DNA of 64,000 nucleotides. Source: Anaerosporobacter faecicola (lineage in GTDB: Bacteria; Bacillota; Clostridia; Lachnospirales; Lachnospiraceae). Numbering within the stretch: position 1 is the stretch's first letter; each line of letters begins with the position of its first letter. Below the pieces are notes generated by a model, which did not search any database, was not told where the DNA came from, and was given only the letters and a program-made list of their open reading frames with translations. Below are positions 8,311 through 16,903 of this stretch, one piece after another. The translations under genes and the position numbers were made by a program. The stretch is taken from positions 1-64,000 of the forward strand of contig NZ_JAAQRO010000049.1 of NCBI RefSeq assembly GCF_012070565.1, in the 5' to 3' direction.

Positions 8311-9069
8311 ATGAAGAATACAATGATACATACGGAGTTATTATGCAAGAGTTTTGTAAGTGATGGAGAAGTCAACAATGTAATTAAGAATATGACATTG
8401 GATATCAAAAAGGGTGACTTTACCGTAATCATGGGGAGCTCAGGTTCAGGAAAATCAACGTTACTCTATCTGTTAAGTGGAATGGATGAAGTAACAAGTG
8501 GTAAGGTGGAGTTAGAAGGAAAAAACCTTACAGGATTAAAGGAAAAACAATTAGCAGACATACGTAAAGAGAAGATGGGATTTGTGTTCCAGGCAATCAA
8601 TCTGGTACCAGATTTGAATATCTACGAGAATGTTGCTAGTCCTACATATAAGAATGGAAAATCTCGAAGTGAAAATGCAAATAAGATTACAAAGCTTTTG
8701 GAAACAATGGAATTAACCCAGCATGAAAAGAAATATCCAAATCAATTATCAGGTGGACAAAAGCAAAGAGTAGCAATCTGCCGAGCATTGGTGAATGATC
8801 CAGAAATCTTGTTTGCCGATGAGCCAACAGGGGCACTAAATTCTGCACAAGGAAAAAATGTATTGGATACCTTCACTTCCATTCATGAGGCAGGGCAAAG
8901 CATTGTTATGGTTACGCATGATTTGAAGGCAGCACTCCGTGGAAACCGCATCATTTATCTTAAGGATGGACGAGTTGATGGAGATCTTCGACTGGAGGAT
9001 TATGAAGAAAATCAAAAAGAAGAAAGAGAGAAAGAAGTCTACCGCTTCCTAAAGGAAAGAGGTTGGTAA
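8311..9069 (+). CDS. ABC transporter ATP-binding protein (LolD/MacB-like), partner of the FtsX permease
   Basis: 252 residues. Walker A GSSGSGKST, Q-loop in VFQAINLVPDLNIYENV, signature LSGGQKQR, Walker B with catalytic glutamate ILFADEPTGALN, and H-loop VTHDLKAA are all intact. The ALNSAQGK stretch after Walker B is typical of ATPases serving FtsX-like permeases. The start at 8311 is preceded by GAGGGAG; an upstream frame to 8251 has no ribosome site. It is co-directional with the permease and presumably in one transcript. The substrate is unknown; antimicrobial-peptide sensing or export is one option by family. Confidence 0.9.
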   Translation: MKNTMIHTELLCKSFVSDGEVNNVIKNMTLDIKKGDFTVIMGSSGSGKSTLLYLLSGMDEVTSGKVELEGKNLTGLKEKQLADIRKEKMGFVFQAINLVPDLNIYENVASPTYKNGKSRSENANKITKLLETMELTQHEKKYPNQLSGGQKQRVAICRALVNDPEILFADEPTGALNSAQGKNVLDTFTSIHEAGQSIVMVTHDLKAALRGNRIIYLKDGRVDGDLRLEDYEENQKEEREKEVYRFLKERGW

Positions 9070-9135
9070 AAGAGGAAAAGCATAACTGGTTTTTTCGGTT
9101 ATAATCTGATATGATTAAGATAGCTATACATTTTC

Positions 9136-9165
9136 GGGTCAAAAATCAAACAAGATTTTTGGCCC
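9136..9165. terminator. Hairpin after the ABC operon, weak terminator candidate
   Basis: GGGTCAAAAATC pairs with GATTTTTGGCCC around a 6-base loop with one G-U pair. There is no T-run on the + side, so termination is uncertain; an mRNA-stabilising or regulatory role is equally possible. Confidence 0.4.
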
Positions 9166-9173
9166 CTAAAGCA

Positions 9174-9215
9174 TGTAGAGTTACGATCATGTAGAGTTAC
9201 TATAAGTAGAGTTAC
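9174..9215 (+). repeat. Three copies of GTAGAGTTAC upstream of the rsuA-like gene
   Basis: The 10-mer GTAGAGTTAC occurs at 9174-9183, 9191-9200 and 9206-9215, with start-to-start spacings of 17 and 15 bp. The last two copies continue with TATAA. It lies 20 bp before the start codon of the pseudouridine synthase. It may be a slippage product or a multi-site operator. Confidence 0.6.
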
Positions 9216-9235
9216 TATAATAAGAAGGAAGAGAT

Positions 9236-10018
9236 ATGCGATTAGATCGATATTTAGCAGAGTCCAATCTAGGAACACGTAAACAGGTACGTCAGTATGT
9301 ACAGGAAGGAAAAATCAAGGTAAATGGAATCCTTGTGCAGGATCCAGCTAGGGAGGTTATTGAGCAAGAAGAGACCATTACGTATGATGGAAGAATCGTG
9401 AAGCATGAGGGAAGAAGATATCTTATGTTTCATAAACCTTCAGGGTGCATTACTGCCAAGACAGACGAAATGCATAAAACGGTTTTTGCTTATTTTCCCG
9501 AAGAGGAAGCAAAAGGGTTGTTCCCAATTGGCAGATTGGACAAAGACACAGAAGGGTTGTTGCTGTTTACCAATGATGGAGAATTCAATCAACAACTGAT
9601 GCATCCAGATCATCATGTCTCTAAGAAATATTTCTTCTGGGTGTTGGGAACATTAGGAGAAGCGCAGATTGTCAAATTACAAGAAGGAGTCTCGCTTAAT
9701 GGTCAACCAATGACTAGCCCTGCACAGATTGAAATCCTTCATGCAGGAACATATGAGGAATGGAAGAATCAGATTCCGGTAGGAACGTATGATTTTTCAA
9801 AACTTGGAACGAAACGAGAAACACAGCTTGTAACAGCAGGTTATATAAGCATAACCGAAGGACGAAGGCATCAAGTAAAGAGAATGCTTAAAGAGATGGG
9901 GTGTTATGTGATCTATTTGAAACGAGTTCAGATTGGAACGCTTGTCTTAGATGAAACACTGAAACCAGGAACGTATCGGGAGTTGACTAAACAAGAATAT
10001 GAAAAGCTGTTATCTTAA
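9236..10018 (+). CDS. rsuA: RsuA-family 16S rRNA pseudouridine synthase
   Basis: 260 residues. An S4 RNA-binding domain at about 1-60 (MRLDRYLAESNLGTRKQVRQ) is followed by the RsuA/RluB/E/F catalytic domain. The catalytic aspartate is in IGRLDKDTEGLLLFTND (about residue 101), and the C-terminal motif GRRHQVKRMLKEMGC is intact. RsuA-type enzymes make pseudouridine 516 in 16S rRNA. RluB and RluF are close relatives, so site specificity is inferred. The protein is slightly longer than typical RsuA because of a roughly 20-residue insert near residue 180. The ribosome site is GAAGGAAG. Confidence 0.82.
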   Translation: MRLDRYLAESNLGTRKQVRQYVQEGKIKVNGILVQDPAREVIEQEETITYDGRIVKHEGRRYLMFHKPSGCITAKTDEMHKTVFAYFPEEEAKGLFPIGRLDKDTEGLLLFTNDGEFNQQLMHPDHHVSKKYFFWVLGTLGEAQIVKLQEGVSLNGQPMTSPAQIEILHAGTYEEWKNQIPVGTYDFSKLGTKRETQLVTAGYISITEGRRHQVKRMLKEMGCYVIYLKRVQIGTLVLDETLKPGTYRELTKQEYEKLLS

Positions 10019-10079
10019 ATCGAGTAGTATGTAAGATTGGATTTTTGAAGTCATTCACCTACAGAAGGGAGGAGTTCAA

Positions 10080-10325
10080 GTGAAGATTATCGGATTTCAG
10101 GAAATCATGGAACTGAATCGTCTACTGGATGAGAAAGGTTTACATTTTAAGATTCATCTCCGAGATGCCTGTGGCAGGCAGTCCATGTGGATCGAACCAT
10201 TAGGTAACTGTGCCTGCGAAGGCAGATATGAGGAGATGTATCAGGAATTGGAACAATATTTTCAGAGCAATGGTTATTCGATTGCATATAGTGAGGATCG
10301 ACTCAATCTATGGATTGTTAATTAA
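10080..10325 (+). CDS. Small conserved protein with an RDAC motif, function unknown
   Basis: 81 residues starting at a GTG preceded by GAAGGGAGGAG. The centre reads IHLRDACGRQSMWIEPLGNC, which I recall from a small clostridial group named for its RDAC motif. Three cysteines lie within about 25 residues (C31, C43, C45 approximately). There is no signal peptide or membrane segment. The stop overlaps the end of the convergent LysR gene by 4 bp. No function is proposed. Confidence 0.7.
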   Translation: MKIIGFQEIMELNRLLDEKGLHFKIHLRDACGRQSMWIEPLGNCACEGRYEEMYQELEQYFQSNGYSIAYSEDRLNLWIVN

Positions 10326-11200
10326 TAATCTGTGTTTGTATCGAACATTTTAATGAATCGCTGCCCAATATTGGAGAGATAGAGGTCTTTTCGATAGATG
10401 GCGGCGATTTTTGTGTATAGGGCAGGGACATCAATGATTTTGTAGATGAGATGATTACCAGGAATTGCAGGTGTTATGGATCGAGGGGTAATTGCAACGC
10501 CTAGACCAGCTTGTGCCCACATTAAGGAGGTTCTGGCATCATCATTTTTACAATAAACTTTGGGTACTTTTCCGATTGTTTTAAAAGAGTTCATCAGTAA
10601 ATTTTCAAAACGACGATAATAGATCAAAGGGACGTCGGTTAACTGCTCTAAGGTAATGGTATCGGTTAGAAGATGACCTAGATATTCTGTTGAACCTACT
10701 GCCACCATAGGTTCTTCTTCTAAGTAGATACAAGAGAAACCTTCTTCATGAAATGGAGTTCGTACAATGGCAATTTCGATGGAACCGGATTTTAGTTTTT
10801 CCAGAAGTTGAAAGGTATTTCCTTCGTAAAGTTCAAAACTAACGCCTGGATATTGATCATGAAACTGTTTGAGATACTGGTCTAATAGAACAACACCACA
10901 AGAAGAGATGGTACCAAGATGAATGGTCCCTTGTAAGCCAGAACCTAGATCGGTGATTTCTCTTATAGCCGCACTGGATAGATCAACAATGGTCTGTGCA
11001 CGATTATACAGAATTTCACCGGCATAGGTTAAGGTGATTTTTCTTGAACCACGCTCAAAGAGTTGCGTTCCAAGCTCCTCTTCCAATAGGTGCATCTGGT
11101 TACTAAGAGGGGGTTGGGAGATATGTAATCGTTTGGCTGCAGCAGTTATGCTACCTGCTTCTGCAACCATAAGAAAATACTGTAATTGTTTGATGTTCAT
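10322..11200 (-). CDS. LysR-family transcriptional regulator
   Basis: 292 residues. The N-terminal winged HTH is typical (MNIKQLQYFLMVAEAGSITA, then SQPPLSNQ), followed by the linker helix and a periplasmic-binding-like effector domain from about residue 90. LysR regulators sense small molecules and usually control a divergent gene. Here that gene is the heterodimeric ABC exporter at 11436, with a 235-bp gap. The start ATG has only a modest ribosome site (AGGTAAC). The effector is unknown. Confidence 0.88.
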   Translation of the reverse strand: MNIKQLQYFLMVAEAGSITAAAKRLHISQPPLSNQMHLLEEELGTQLFERGSRKITLTYAGEILYNRAQTIVDLSSAAIREITDLGSGLQGTIHLGTISSCGVVLLDQYLKQFHDQYPGVSFELYEGNTFQLLEKLKSGSIEIAIVRTPFHEEGFSCIYLEEEPMVAVGSTEYLGHLLTDTITLEQLTDVPLIYYRRFENLLMNSFKTIGKVPKVYCKNDDARTSLMWAQAGLGVAITPRSITPAIPGNHLIYKIIDVPALYTKIAAIYRKDLYLSNIGQRFIKMFDTNTDY

Positions 11201-11435
11201 GAGACGTTACCTACTTTCTAAGACATATCCTTTTGATATGAATTACATACTAAATAGATATTTTTCATATAGTTTTTTGTATGTTATTATAGTAAGGTGT
11301 GAGTAAAAAGTCAAATACATATGAATTGTGGTCAAACAATGTCTTGACCATATGATGCCTATGGATCGTATCGCATTTTATGCGTCAATATTCTTGCATC
11401 ATTATACATTGAACGAGGAAGGAGTACAAGGAAGT

Positions 11436-13178
11436 ATGAAAAAGCTGGTACGTTACTTAAAGGATTTTAAGAAACAACTGATCATTGGACCATTCTTTAA
11501 GTTACTGGAAGCAATTTTTGAATTGATCATCCCACTAGTAATAGCAGATATCATTGATCATGGTGTCGCCAATGGGGATAAAGCATATGTTCTAAAGATG
11601 GGAGGTGTGATGATCTTACTTGGTGTTCTGGGTTTGTGTTTCGCCCTGATCTGTCAATATAGTGCAGCACGGGCCTCGCAGGGCGTTGGTACCAAATTAA
11701 GAAATGACCTATTTTCCCATATTAATCACCTATCCTATAAAGAGATTGATGAATTAGGTACCAATTCGCTGATTACGAGGATAACCAATGACGTAAATCA
11801 AATGCAGGTAGTTGTTGCAATGTTGATTCGTTTAGTTATTCGTGCACCATTCTTGATTATTGGATCTGCTGTCATGGCATTGTTTATTGATTTAAAGCTT
11901 GGCTTGATTTTCTTAGTAGTAGCTCCATTGGTAGCAGGAGTTCTATACTGGATTATGAGCCGTTCCGTTCCATTTTATAAGGTAAGACAGTCAAAGCTTG
12001 ACCGCGTTTCCTTAATTACACGTGAGAACTTATCAGGTGCGAGAGTCATTCGTGCATTCTCTAAAAAAGAACAGGAACAGAAACGTTTCGATGAAGCCAA
12101 TGATGAGGTAGCGGATGTGGCAGTACGTGTTGGTAAATTATCAGCAATCCTTAATCCAGCAACCTTTACAATCTTAAATGTAGCCATCATCATCATCATT
12201 TGGTTTGGTGGAATTCGTGTAGACCATGGAATCTTAACACAAGGGGAAATCATAGCATTTGTTAATTATATGACGCAGATTTCTCTTGCATTAGTTGTAG
12301 TTGCTAACTTGGTTGTAATATTTACAAAAGGTAGTGCAAGTGCAGCAAGAATCAATGAAATCTTTCAGACAAAGACGTCCATCATGGAAGGAACAAAAGA
12401 TAAATTACCAAAAGAGCAGCAGAAAGCGCAAACACCGAAGATTGAATTTCGTGATGTTTCCTTTTCTTATCTTGGAAATGAAGAATATTCGTTAGAGCAT
12501 CTAAACGCAACAATTGAGCGAGGTCAAACCATCGGTATTATAGGTGGTACGGGTTCAGGGAAAACGACATTGGTTAATCTTATGCCTCGTTTTTATGAAG
12601 CCACGCAAGGGACGATTTTGGTTGACGGAGTAGATGTGCGAGAATACTCTTTTGAAGCTTTGAGAAAACAGTTTGGTATTGTACCTCAAAAAGCAGCGCT
12701 GTTTAGTGGAACAATCCTTGAGAATTTACGTTTTGCAAAAGAAGATGCTACAATGGACGAAATTCAAAAGGCAGTTAGAATTGCCCAAGCAGAGGAGTTC
12801 ATTCAAAGTAAGCAGGAGGGCTTTGATACGGTAGTAGCACAGGGTGGAAAGAACCTGTCAGGAGGACAGAAACAGAGATTGACCATTGCGAGAGCACTGG
12901 TAGGAAATCCGGAAGTTCTGATCTTAGATGATAGTGCAAGTGCGCTGGATTTTGCTACGGACGCAAAACTTCGTACGGCCATTCATGAGAATTGTAAAGG
13001 TATGACCGTATTTATCGTATCTCAAAGAGCCAATGCCATTAAGTATGCAGACCAGATTATCGTGTTAGATGATGGAGTTGTGGAAGGAATCGGCACACAT
13101 AAAGAATTGTTTGAAAGCTGTGAAGTTTATAGAGAAATCTGCTTATCACAGTTAAGTGAAGAGGAGGTGCAACGATAA
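11436..13178 (+). CDS. Heterodimeric ABC exporter subunit with degenerate catalytic motifs (BmrC/YheI-like)
   Basis: 580 residues: a six-helix exporter domain (about 1-320) then an ATPase. Walker A is GGTGSGKTT and the signature is LSGGQKQR. After Walker B the catalytic glutamate is replaced by aspartate (LILDDSASALD), and the H-loop histidine is replaced by glutamine (FIVSQRANAI). These are hallmarks of the non-catalytic half of TM287/288- and BmrCD-type heterodimers. The start at 11436 follows GAGGAAGGAG; the frame upstream to 11328 lacks a ribosome site. The stop overlaps the next start by one base (TAATG), so translation is coupled. Likely role: multidrug or lipid export. Confidence 0.88.
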   Translation: MKKLVRYLKDFKKQLIIGPFFKLLEAIFELIIPLVIADIIDHGVANGDKAYVLKMGGVMILLGVLGLCFALICQYSAARASQGVGTKLRNDLFSHINHLSYKEIDELGTNSLITRITNDVNQMQVVVAMLIRLVIRAPFLIIGSAVMALFIDLKLGLIFLVVAPLVAGVLYWIMSRSVPFYKVRQSKLDRVSLITRENLSGARVIRAFSKKEQEQKRFDEANDEVADVAVRVGKLSAILNPATFTILNVAIIIIIWFGGIRVDHGILTQGEIIAFVNYMTQISLALVVVANLVVIFTKGSASAARINEIFQTKTSIMEGTKDKLPKEQQKAQTPKIEFRDVSFSYLGNEEYSLEHLNATIERGQTIGIIGGTGSGKTTLVNLMPRFYEATQGTILVDGVDVREYSFEALRKQFGIVPQKAALFSGTILENLRFAKEDATMDEIQKAVRIAQAEEFIQSKQEGFDTVVAQGGKNLSGGQKQRLTIARALVGNPEVLILDDSASALDFATDAKLRTAIHENCKGMTVFIVSQRANAIKYADQIIVLDDGVVEGIGTHKELFESCEVYREICLSQLSEEEVQR

Positions 13179-14953
13179 TGGCAAAAACAATGGGAAAGAA
13201 TCAGGAAAAACAAGATGACCAGATGGCTGTTTTAAAGCGAATCTTGCAATATGCAAAACCATATCGTGGTTACCTCATCTTAGCATTTGTTAGTGCATTT
13301 ATAAGTGTGGTTGTAAGTCTACTTGTTCCTGTATTGATTGGTCGTGCTATTGATAAGATTATTGGAAAAGGAAATGTTGATTTTAACGGAATGAAACAGA
13401 TTCTGCTTGTCATGATTTTTACCATTGGAATCAGTGCAATCTTCCAATGGATCATGACGTATTGTACCAACAAGATTACATTCTTTTCTGTACGAGATCT
13501 TCGTATGGCAACTTTTAATAAACTAACGCAGGTTCCTTTGCGGTTTATTGATCAGAATTCGCATGGGAATATCATGAATACGATGATTAATGATATTGAT
13601 CAGATATCCGATGGGCTATTGCAAGGATTTGCCCAATTATTCACTGGTGTACTGACGATTGTTGGAACCTTAGTGATTATGCTAGTGGTTAATGTTAAGA
13701 TTGGCTTGATTGTAATCATCATGACACCATTGTCCATGGTAGTGGCTTCCTTTATCTCAAAACGTACGTATAACAAATTTAAAGAACAGTCGGCTATTCG
13801 TGGAGAAATCGGTGGTTATATTGAAGAAGTAATTGGAAACCAAAAAGTAGTCTCTGCTTTTCATTATGAAGATCGTGCCCAAGAGCATTTTGAAGAAATT
13901 AATAAACGGTTATACGATTGTGGTGTTATGGCACAGTTTTACTCTTCTCTAACCAATCCATGTACAAGATTCGTTAATGGACTTGTCTACGCGGTAGTGA
14001 CCATCAGTGGAGCAGTTTCCGTTATTGGAGGAGCATTTTCAGTAGGACAGTTGACTTGCTTTTTGTCCTATGCAAACCAGTATACGAAACCATTTAACGA
14101 AATCTCTGGTGTTATTGCAGAATTACAATCCGCATTTGCATCTGCAAGAAGAGTATTCGCCTTATTGGATCAAGAAATAGAAGAAGATATAGAAGAGGAA
14201 GTAACAGCAAAAGCAACACTTGGAAAGATCAATCTTCAAGATGTATCCTTCCGTTATAACAAAGAAGTTCCATTGATTGATGAATGGAATCTGGCAGTGG
14301 AACCAGGACAACGGATTGCAATCGTTGGACCTACAGGGTGTGGAAAAACGACGATCATTAATCTCTTGATGCGTTTCTACGATGTAGATGGAGGAAGCAT
14401 TCAGGTAGATGGTCGTAATATTAAAGATATGAGCAGAAAAGAATTACGAAGCAAATATGGTATGGTATTGCAGGAAACTTGGTTATTCCATGGAACCGTA
14501 CGTGAGAACATCGCATATGGAAAAGAAGATGCAACCATGGAGGAAATCATTGCAGCAGCAAAAGGTGCGCATGCCCATAGCTTTATCAAGCGTTTACCCA
14601 ATGGATACGATACGGTCATCTCTGAAGAAGGAGATAATATCTCCCAAGGACAGAAACAACTTCTATGTATTGCAAGAATTATGTTAACGAAACCGCCAAT
14701 GCTAATTCTTGATGAAGCAACAAGTAATATCGATACCCGTACAGAGATTCGAATTCAGAAGGCATTCAAGAAGTTGATGGAAGGAAGAACAAGCTTTATC
14801 ATTGCCCATCGGTTATCTACCATCAAAGATGCCGATCGCATCCTTGTAATGGATCGTGGACATATCATTGAACAAGGAAATCATGAAGAATTGTTGCAAA
14901 AAAATGGTTTCTATGCACAGCTGTACAATAGCCAGTTTAAGCAAACCGTTTAG
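13178..14953 (+). CDS. Heterodimeric ABC exporter subunit with intact ATPase (BmrD/YheH-like)
   Basis: 591 residues with an exporter membrane domain (about 25-330) and a complete ATPase: Walker A GPTGCGKTT, Walker B with glutamate LILDEATSNID, and H-loop IIAHRLSTIKDADRI. Its signature motif is altered to ISQGQKQL, from LSGGQ. In a head-to-tail dimer that motif faces the partner's degenerate Walker site, so one ATP site is defective on both faces and the other is normal. GAGGAGGTG lies 9 bases before the ATG, inside the upstream gene. A strong terminator follows. Confidence 0.9.
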   Translation: MAKTMGKNQEKQDDQMAVLKRILQYAKPYRGYLILAFVSAFISVVVSLLVPVLIGRAIDKIIGKGNVDFNGMKQILLVMIFTIGISAIFQWIMTYCTNKITFFSVRDLRMATFNKLTQVPLRFIDQNSHGNIMNTMINDIDQISDGLLQGFAQLFTGVLTIVGTLVIMLVVNVKIGLIVIIMTPLSMVVASFISKRTYNKFKEQSAIRGEIGGYIEEVIGNQKVVSAFHYEDRAQEHFEEINKRLYDCGVMAQFYSSLTNPCTRFVNGLVYAVVTISGAVSVIGGAFSVGQLTCFLSYANQYTKPFNEISGVIAELQSAFASARRVFALLDQEIEEDIEEEVTAKATLGKINLQDVSFRYNKEVPLIDEWNLAVEPGQRIAIVGPTGCGKTTIINLLMRFYDVDGGSIQVDGRNIKDMSRKELRSKYGMVLQETWLFHGTVRENIAYGKEDATMEEIIAAAKGAHAHSFIKRLPNGYDTVISEEGDNISQGQKQLLCIARIMLTKPPMLILDEATSNIDTRTEIRIQKAFKKLMEGRTSFIIAHRLSTIKDADRILVMDRGHIIEQGNHEELLQKNGFYAQLYNSQFKQTV

Positions 14954-15030
14954 GTGTAAAAGATTACTGCAAGTCTTGGAAATAGTAATTCGTACGTAAT
15001 TTTCTTGTTAGCCAAAAACTATTATATATA

Positions 15031-15110
15031 AAACAACCTCTCTATAGGTAAACGTAGTAATCCTACAGGATTATGTATATGCTATCGTACCTATTGAGAG
15101 GTTGTTTTTT
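15031..15110 (+). terminator. Terminator after the ABC exporter operon, long stem with a nested hairpin
   Basis: A 20-base arm (15031-15050) pairs with 15088-15107 with one mismatch, and a T-run ends at 15110. Inside the loop TAATCC and GGATTA (15057-15072) form a second hairpin. It separates the exporter operon from the convergent murI gene. Confidence 0.75.
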
Positions 15111-15202
15111 GTTCAAACTTCATACAACAATCGTAATCTATGTGTTAGAAATTGTAAGTGCAAAGAGTGAACTTCTTAATACGAACAACGAATGAACCGT
15201 TG

Positions 15203-15985
15203 TTATTCAATTGTATAGACAAAGTCAAGCTGCTTCATGCAAGCTTCAATCTGTAACATCTCTTGTGAGGTTACTGGTCTTCCAGAAAAATAGTAGTCCA
15301 CTGTTCCTAGATGGGTAGGATCAGACGAGCAAGGAAGAAGATGAATCAACTGATTGATGGTACCCGTATTCCCGTCTACAAAATGTACAGGATGTGAGAA
15401 AATCTGTTGAAAAGCTTCTTTAAAGTAATTAAAATGTGTGCATCCCAAAACGATGGTGCCCACTGCAGTAAGATCATATTCTTGTAATGCGGTCTGTAGG
15501 TAAGAAAGAACCGCTGGTGACTGAAAGATTCCCTGCTCTGCAAAGGTTACAAGACCTGGTAGGGCAAGCAATTCTGTTTCGCCTTCTGCATCCACCTGCG
15601 TGACTAATTTCTGTAATTTGTCTCCATGAATGGTAATTGGTGTGGCAGCAACTAAAATCTGTTTTTTTTCATCTTCGTATAAATCAATTGCTTTTTTAAC
15701 AGCGGGTTCCATACCAACGATTGGAATTCCAAAACTTTTACGATATTCTTTATCCAAGAGACTAGTAGCGGTATTACAAGCAATTACAATCGCATCAACC
15801 TCTTTCTCCTGTAAGAATGAAAAAATATCGGTGATGAAAGCCTTCACTTGTTCCGGTTCCTTTTCTCCATAGGGAACATGTTCTTTGTCGGCATAATAGA
15901 TAAAATCAGCATTGGGAAGTCTCTTCCGTGCATTATGTAAGACGGACAAACCACCAAACCCTGAATCGAATACTCCTATTTTCAT
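15203..15985 (-). CDS. murI: Glutamate racemase
   Basis: 260 residues, normal length. It interconverts L- and D-glutamate without cofactor to supply D-Glu for peptidoglycan. Both catalytic cysteines are present, in VIACNTATS and VLGCTHFNYF, along with the N-terminal IGVFDSGFGGLSVL and YYADKEHVPYGEK motifs. The ATG at 15985 is chosen because it begins directly at the conserved first strand and has AGAAGGG upstream; a TTG at 16009 would include the ribosome site in the coding region. It stands alone and is convergent with the ABC operon. Confidence 0.93.
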   Translation of the reverse strand: MKIGVFDSGFGGLSVLHNARKRLPNADFIYYADKEHVPYGEKEPEQVKAFITDIFSFLQEKEVDAIVIACNTATSLLDKEYRKSFGIPIVGMEPAVKKAIDLYEDEKKQILVAATPITIHGDKLQKLVTQVDAEGETELLALPGLVTFAEQGIFQSPAVLSYLQTALQEYDLTAVGTIVLGCTHFNYFKEAFQQIFSHPVHFVDGNTGTINQLIHLLPCSSDPTHLGTVDYYFSGRPVTSQEMLQIEACMKQLDFVYTIE

Positions 15986-16088
15986 TTTCTTTGGTGACCC
16001 TTCTTTCAAAATTCTAATTCAAACGACATTATTATACCATAAATGTTCTAGAAAGTGGGAGTAAAATAGTATAATTCTAACCGTAAAA

Positions 16089-16117
16089 TTGACATGGTTT
16101 TCGGTCTATAGTAATAT
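16089..16117 (+). promoter_or_regulatory. Sigma-A promoter of the first two-component operon
   Basis: TTGACA (16089-16094), a 17-bp spacer, and TAATAT (16112-16117). The response regulator starts 79 bp downstream. A short frame with its own AGAGGA site opens at 16137 and overlaps the regulator start, which could be a leader peptide. Confidence 0.6.
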
Positions 16118-16195
16118 TGCTTATAGAGGAAACATTATGAATGCAAAGGTCAAAAAGTCTGCATATGATGTACAGGGGAGAAAAGGAGAATTTTC

Positions 16196-16888
16196 ATGGA
16201 AAATCGAATGGTTTTGATCATAGAAGATGAAAAAGAATTGGCACAAATTTTAGGGGATTACTTAGAGGTGGAAGGGTTCTTTAGTGAGCTTGCCTACGAT
16301 GGAGAAAGTGGATTACGTATGTTTCTGGATAAGAAACCAGATATGGTAATTTTGGATATTATGTTACCGAAGATGGATGGAATTGAAGTTTGCAAACGAA
16401 TTCGTGAGGTATCCGATGTGCCAATTTTGATCTTATCCGCAAAGAACGGGGAGATGGATAAAGTAATTTCCCTTGGAATTGGTGCGGATGATTATGTAAC
16501 CAAACCATTTGGAGCATCGGAACTGATTGCCCGTGTAAAAGCCCATATTCGTCGTTATACAGCAAAACAGGAGAAACAGGATCCAGCGAAAAAAGAGACA
16601 TTATGTATTGGAAATCTTAAGTTGAAGAAAGATTGTTACGAAGCATCTTTTGGAGAACAGTCTCTCGATCTGACAACCAAGGAATTTGAGGTGCTTTATT
16701 TCTTTGCAAGTCACCCAGGTCAGGTTTTTTCAAAAGAACAGATTTACGAACAAATTTGGGGTTCCAATGAATATGGGGATTTGAGCAGTGTTGCAGTGTA
16801 CATAAAGCGTTTACGTAGAAAATTAGAACAATTTGAAGCAGATTACATTAAGACGGTATGGGGAGTCGGATACAAATTCGTTGCTTAA
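16196..16888 (+). CDS. OmpR/PhoB-family response regulator
   Basis: 230 residues. The receiver domain (1-120) has the acidic pair IIEDE, the phospho-acceptor in VILDIMLPKMDG (Asp about 53), the switch threonine or serine region LILSAKN, and the lysine in DDYVTKPF. The C-terminal winged helix (about 135-230) carries the OmpR signature SVAVYIKRLRRKLE. The partner kinase starts 15 bp downstream. Targets are not evident; the FtsX and heterodimeric exporters upstream are possible but unlinked. The ribosome site is AAAAGGAG. Confidence 0.92.
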   Translation: MENRMVLIIEDEKELAQILGDYLEVEGFFSELAYDGESGLRMFLDKKPDMVILDIMLPKMDGIEVCKRIREVSDVPILILSAKNGEMDKVISLGIGADDYVTKPFGASELIARVKAHIRRYTAKQEKQDPAKKETLCIGNLKLKKDCYEASFGEQSLDLTTKEFEVLYFFASHPGQVFSKEQIYEQIWGSNEYGDLSSVAVYIKRLRRKLEQFEADYIKTVWGVGYKFVA

Positions 16889-16903
16889 GGGGAGGCTTCA
16901 ACT

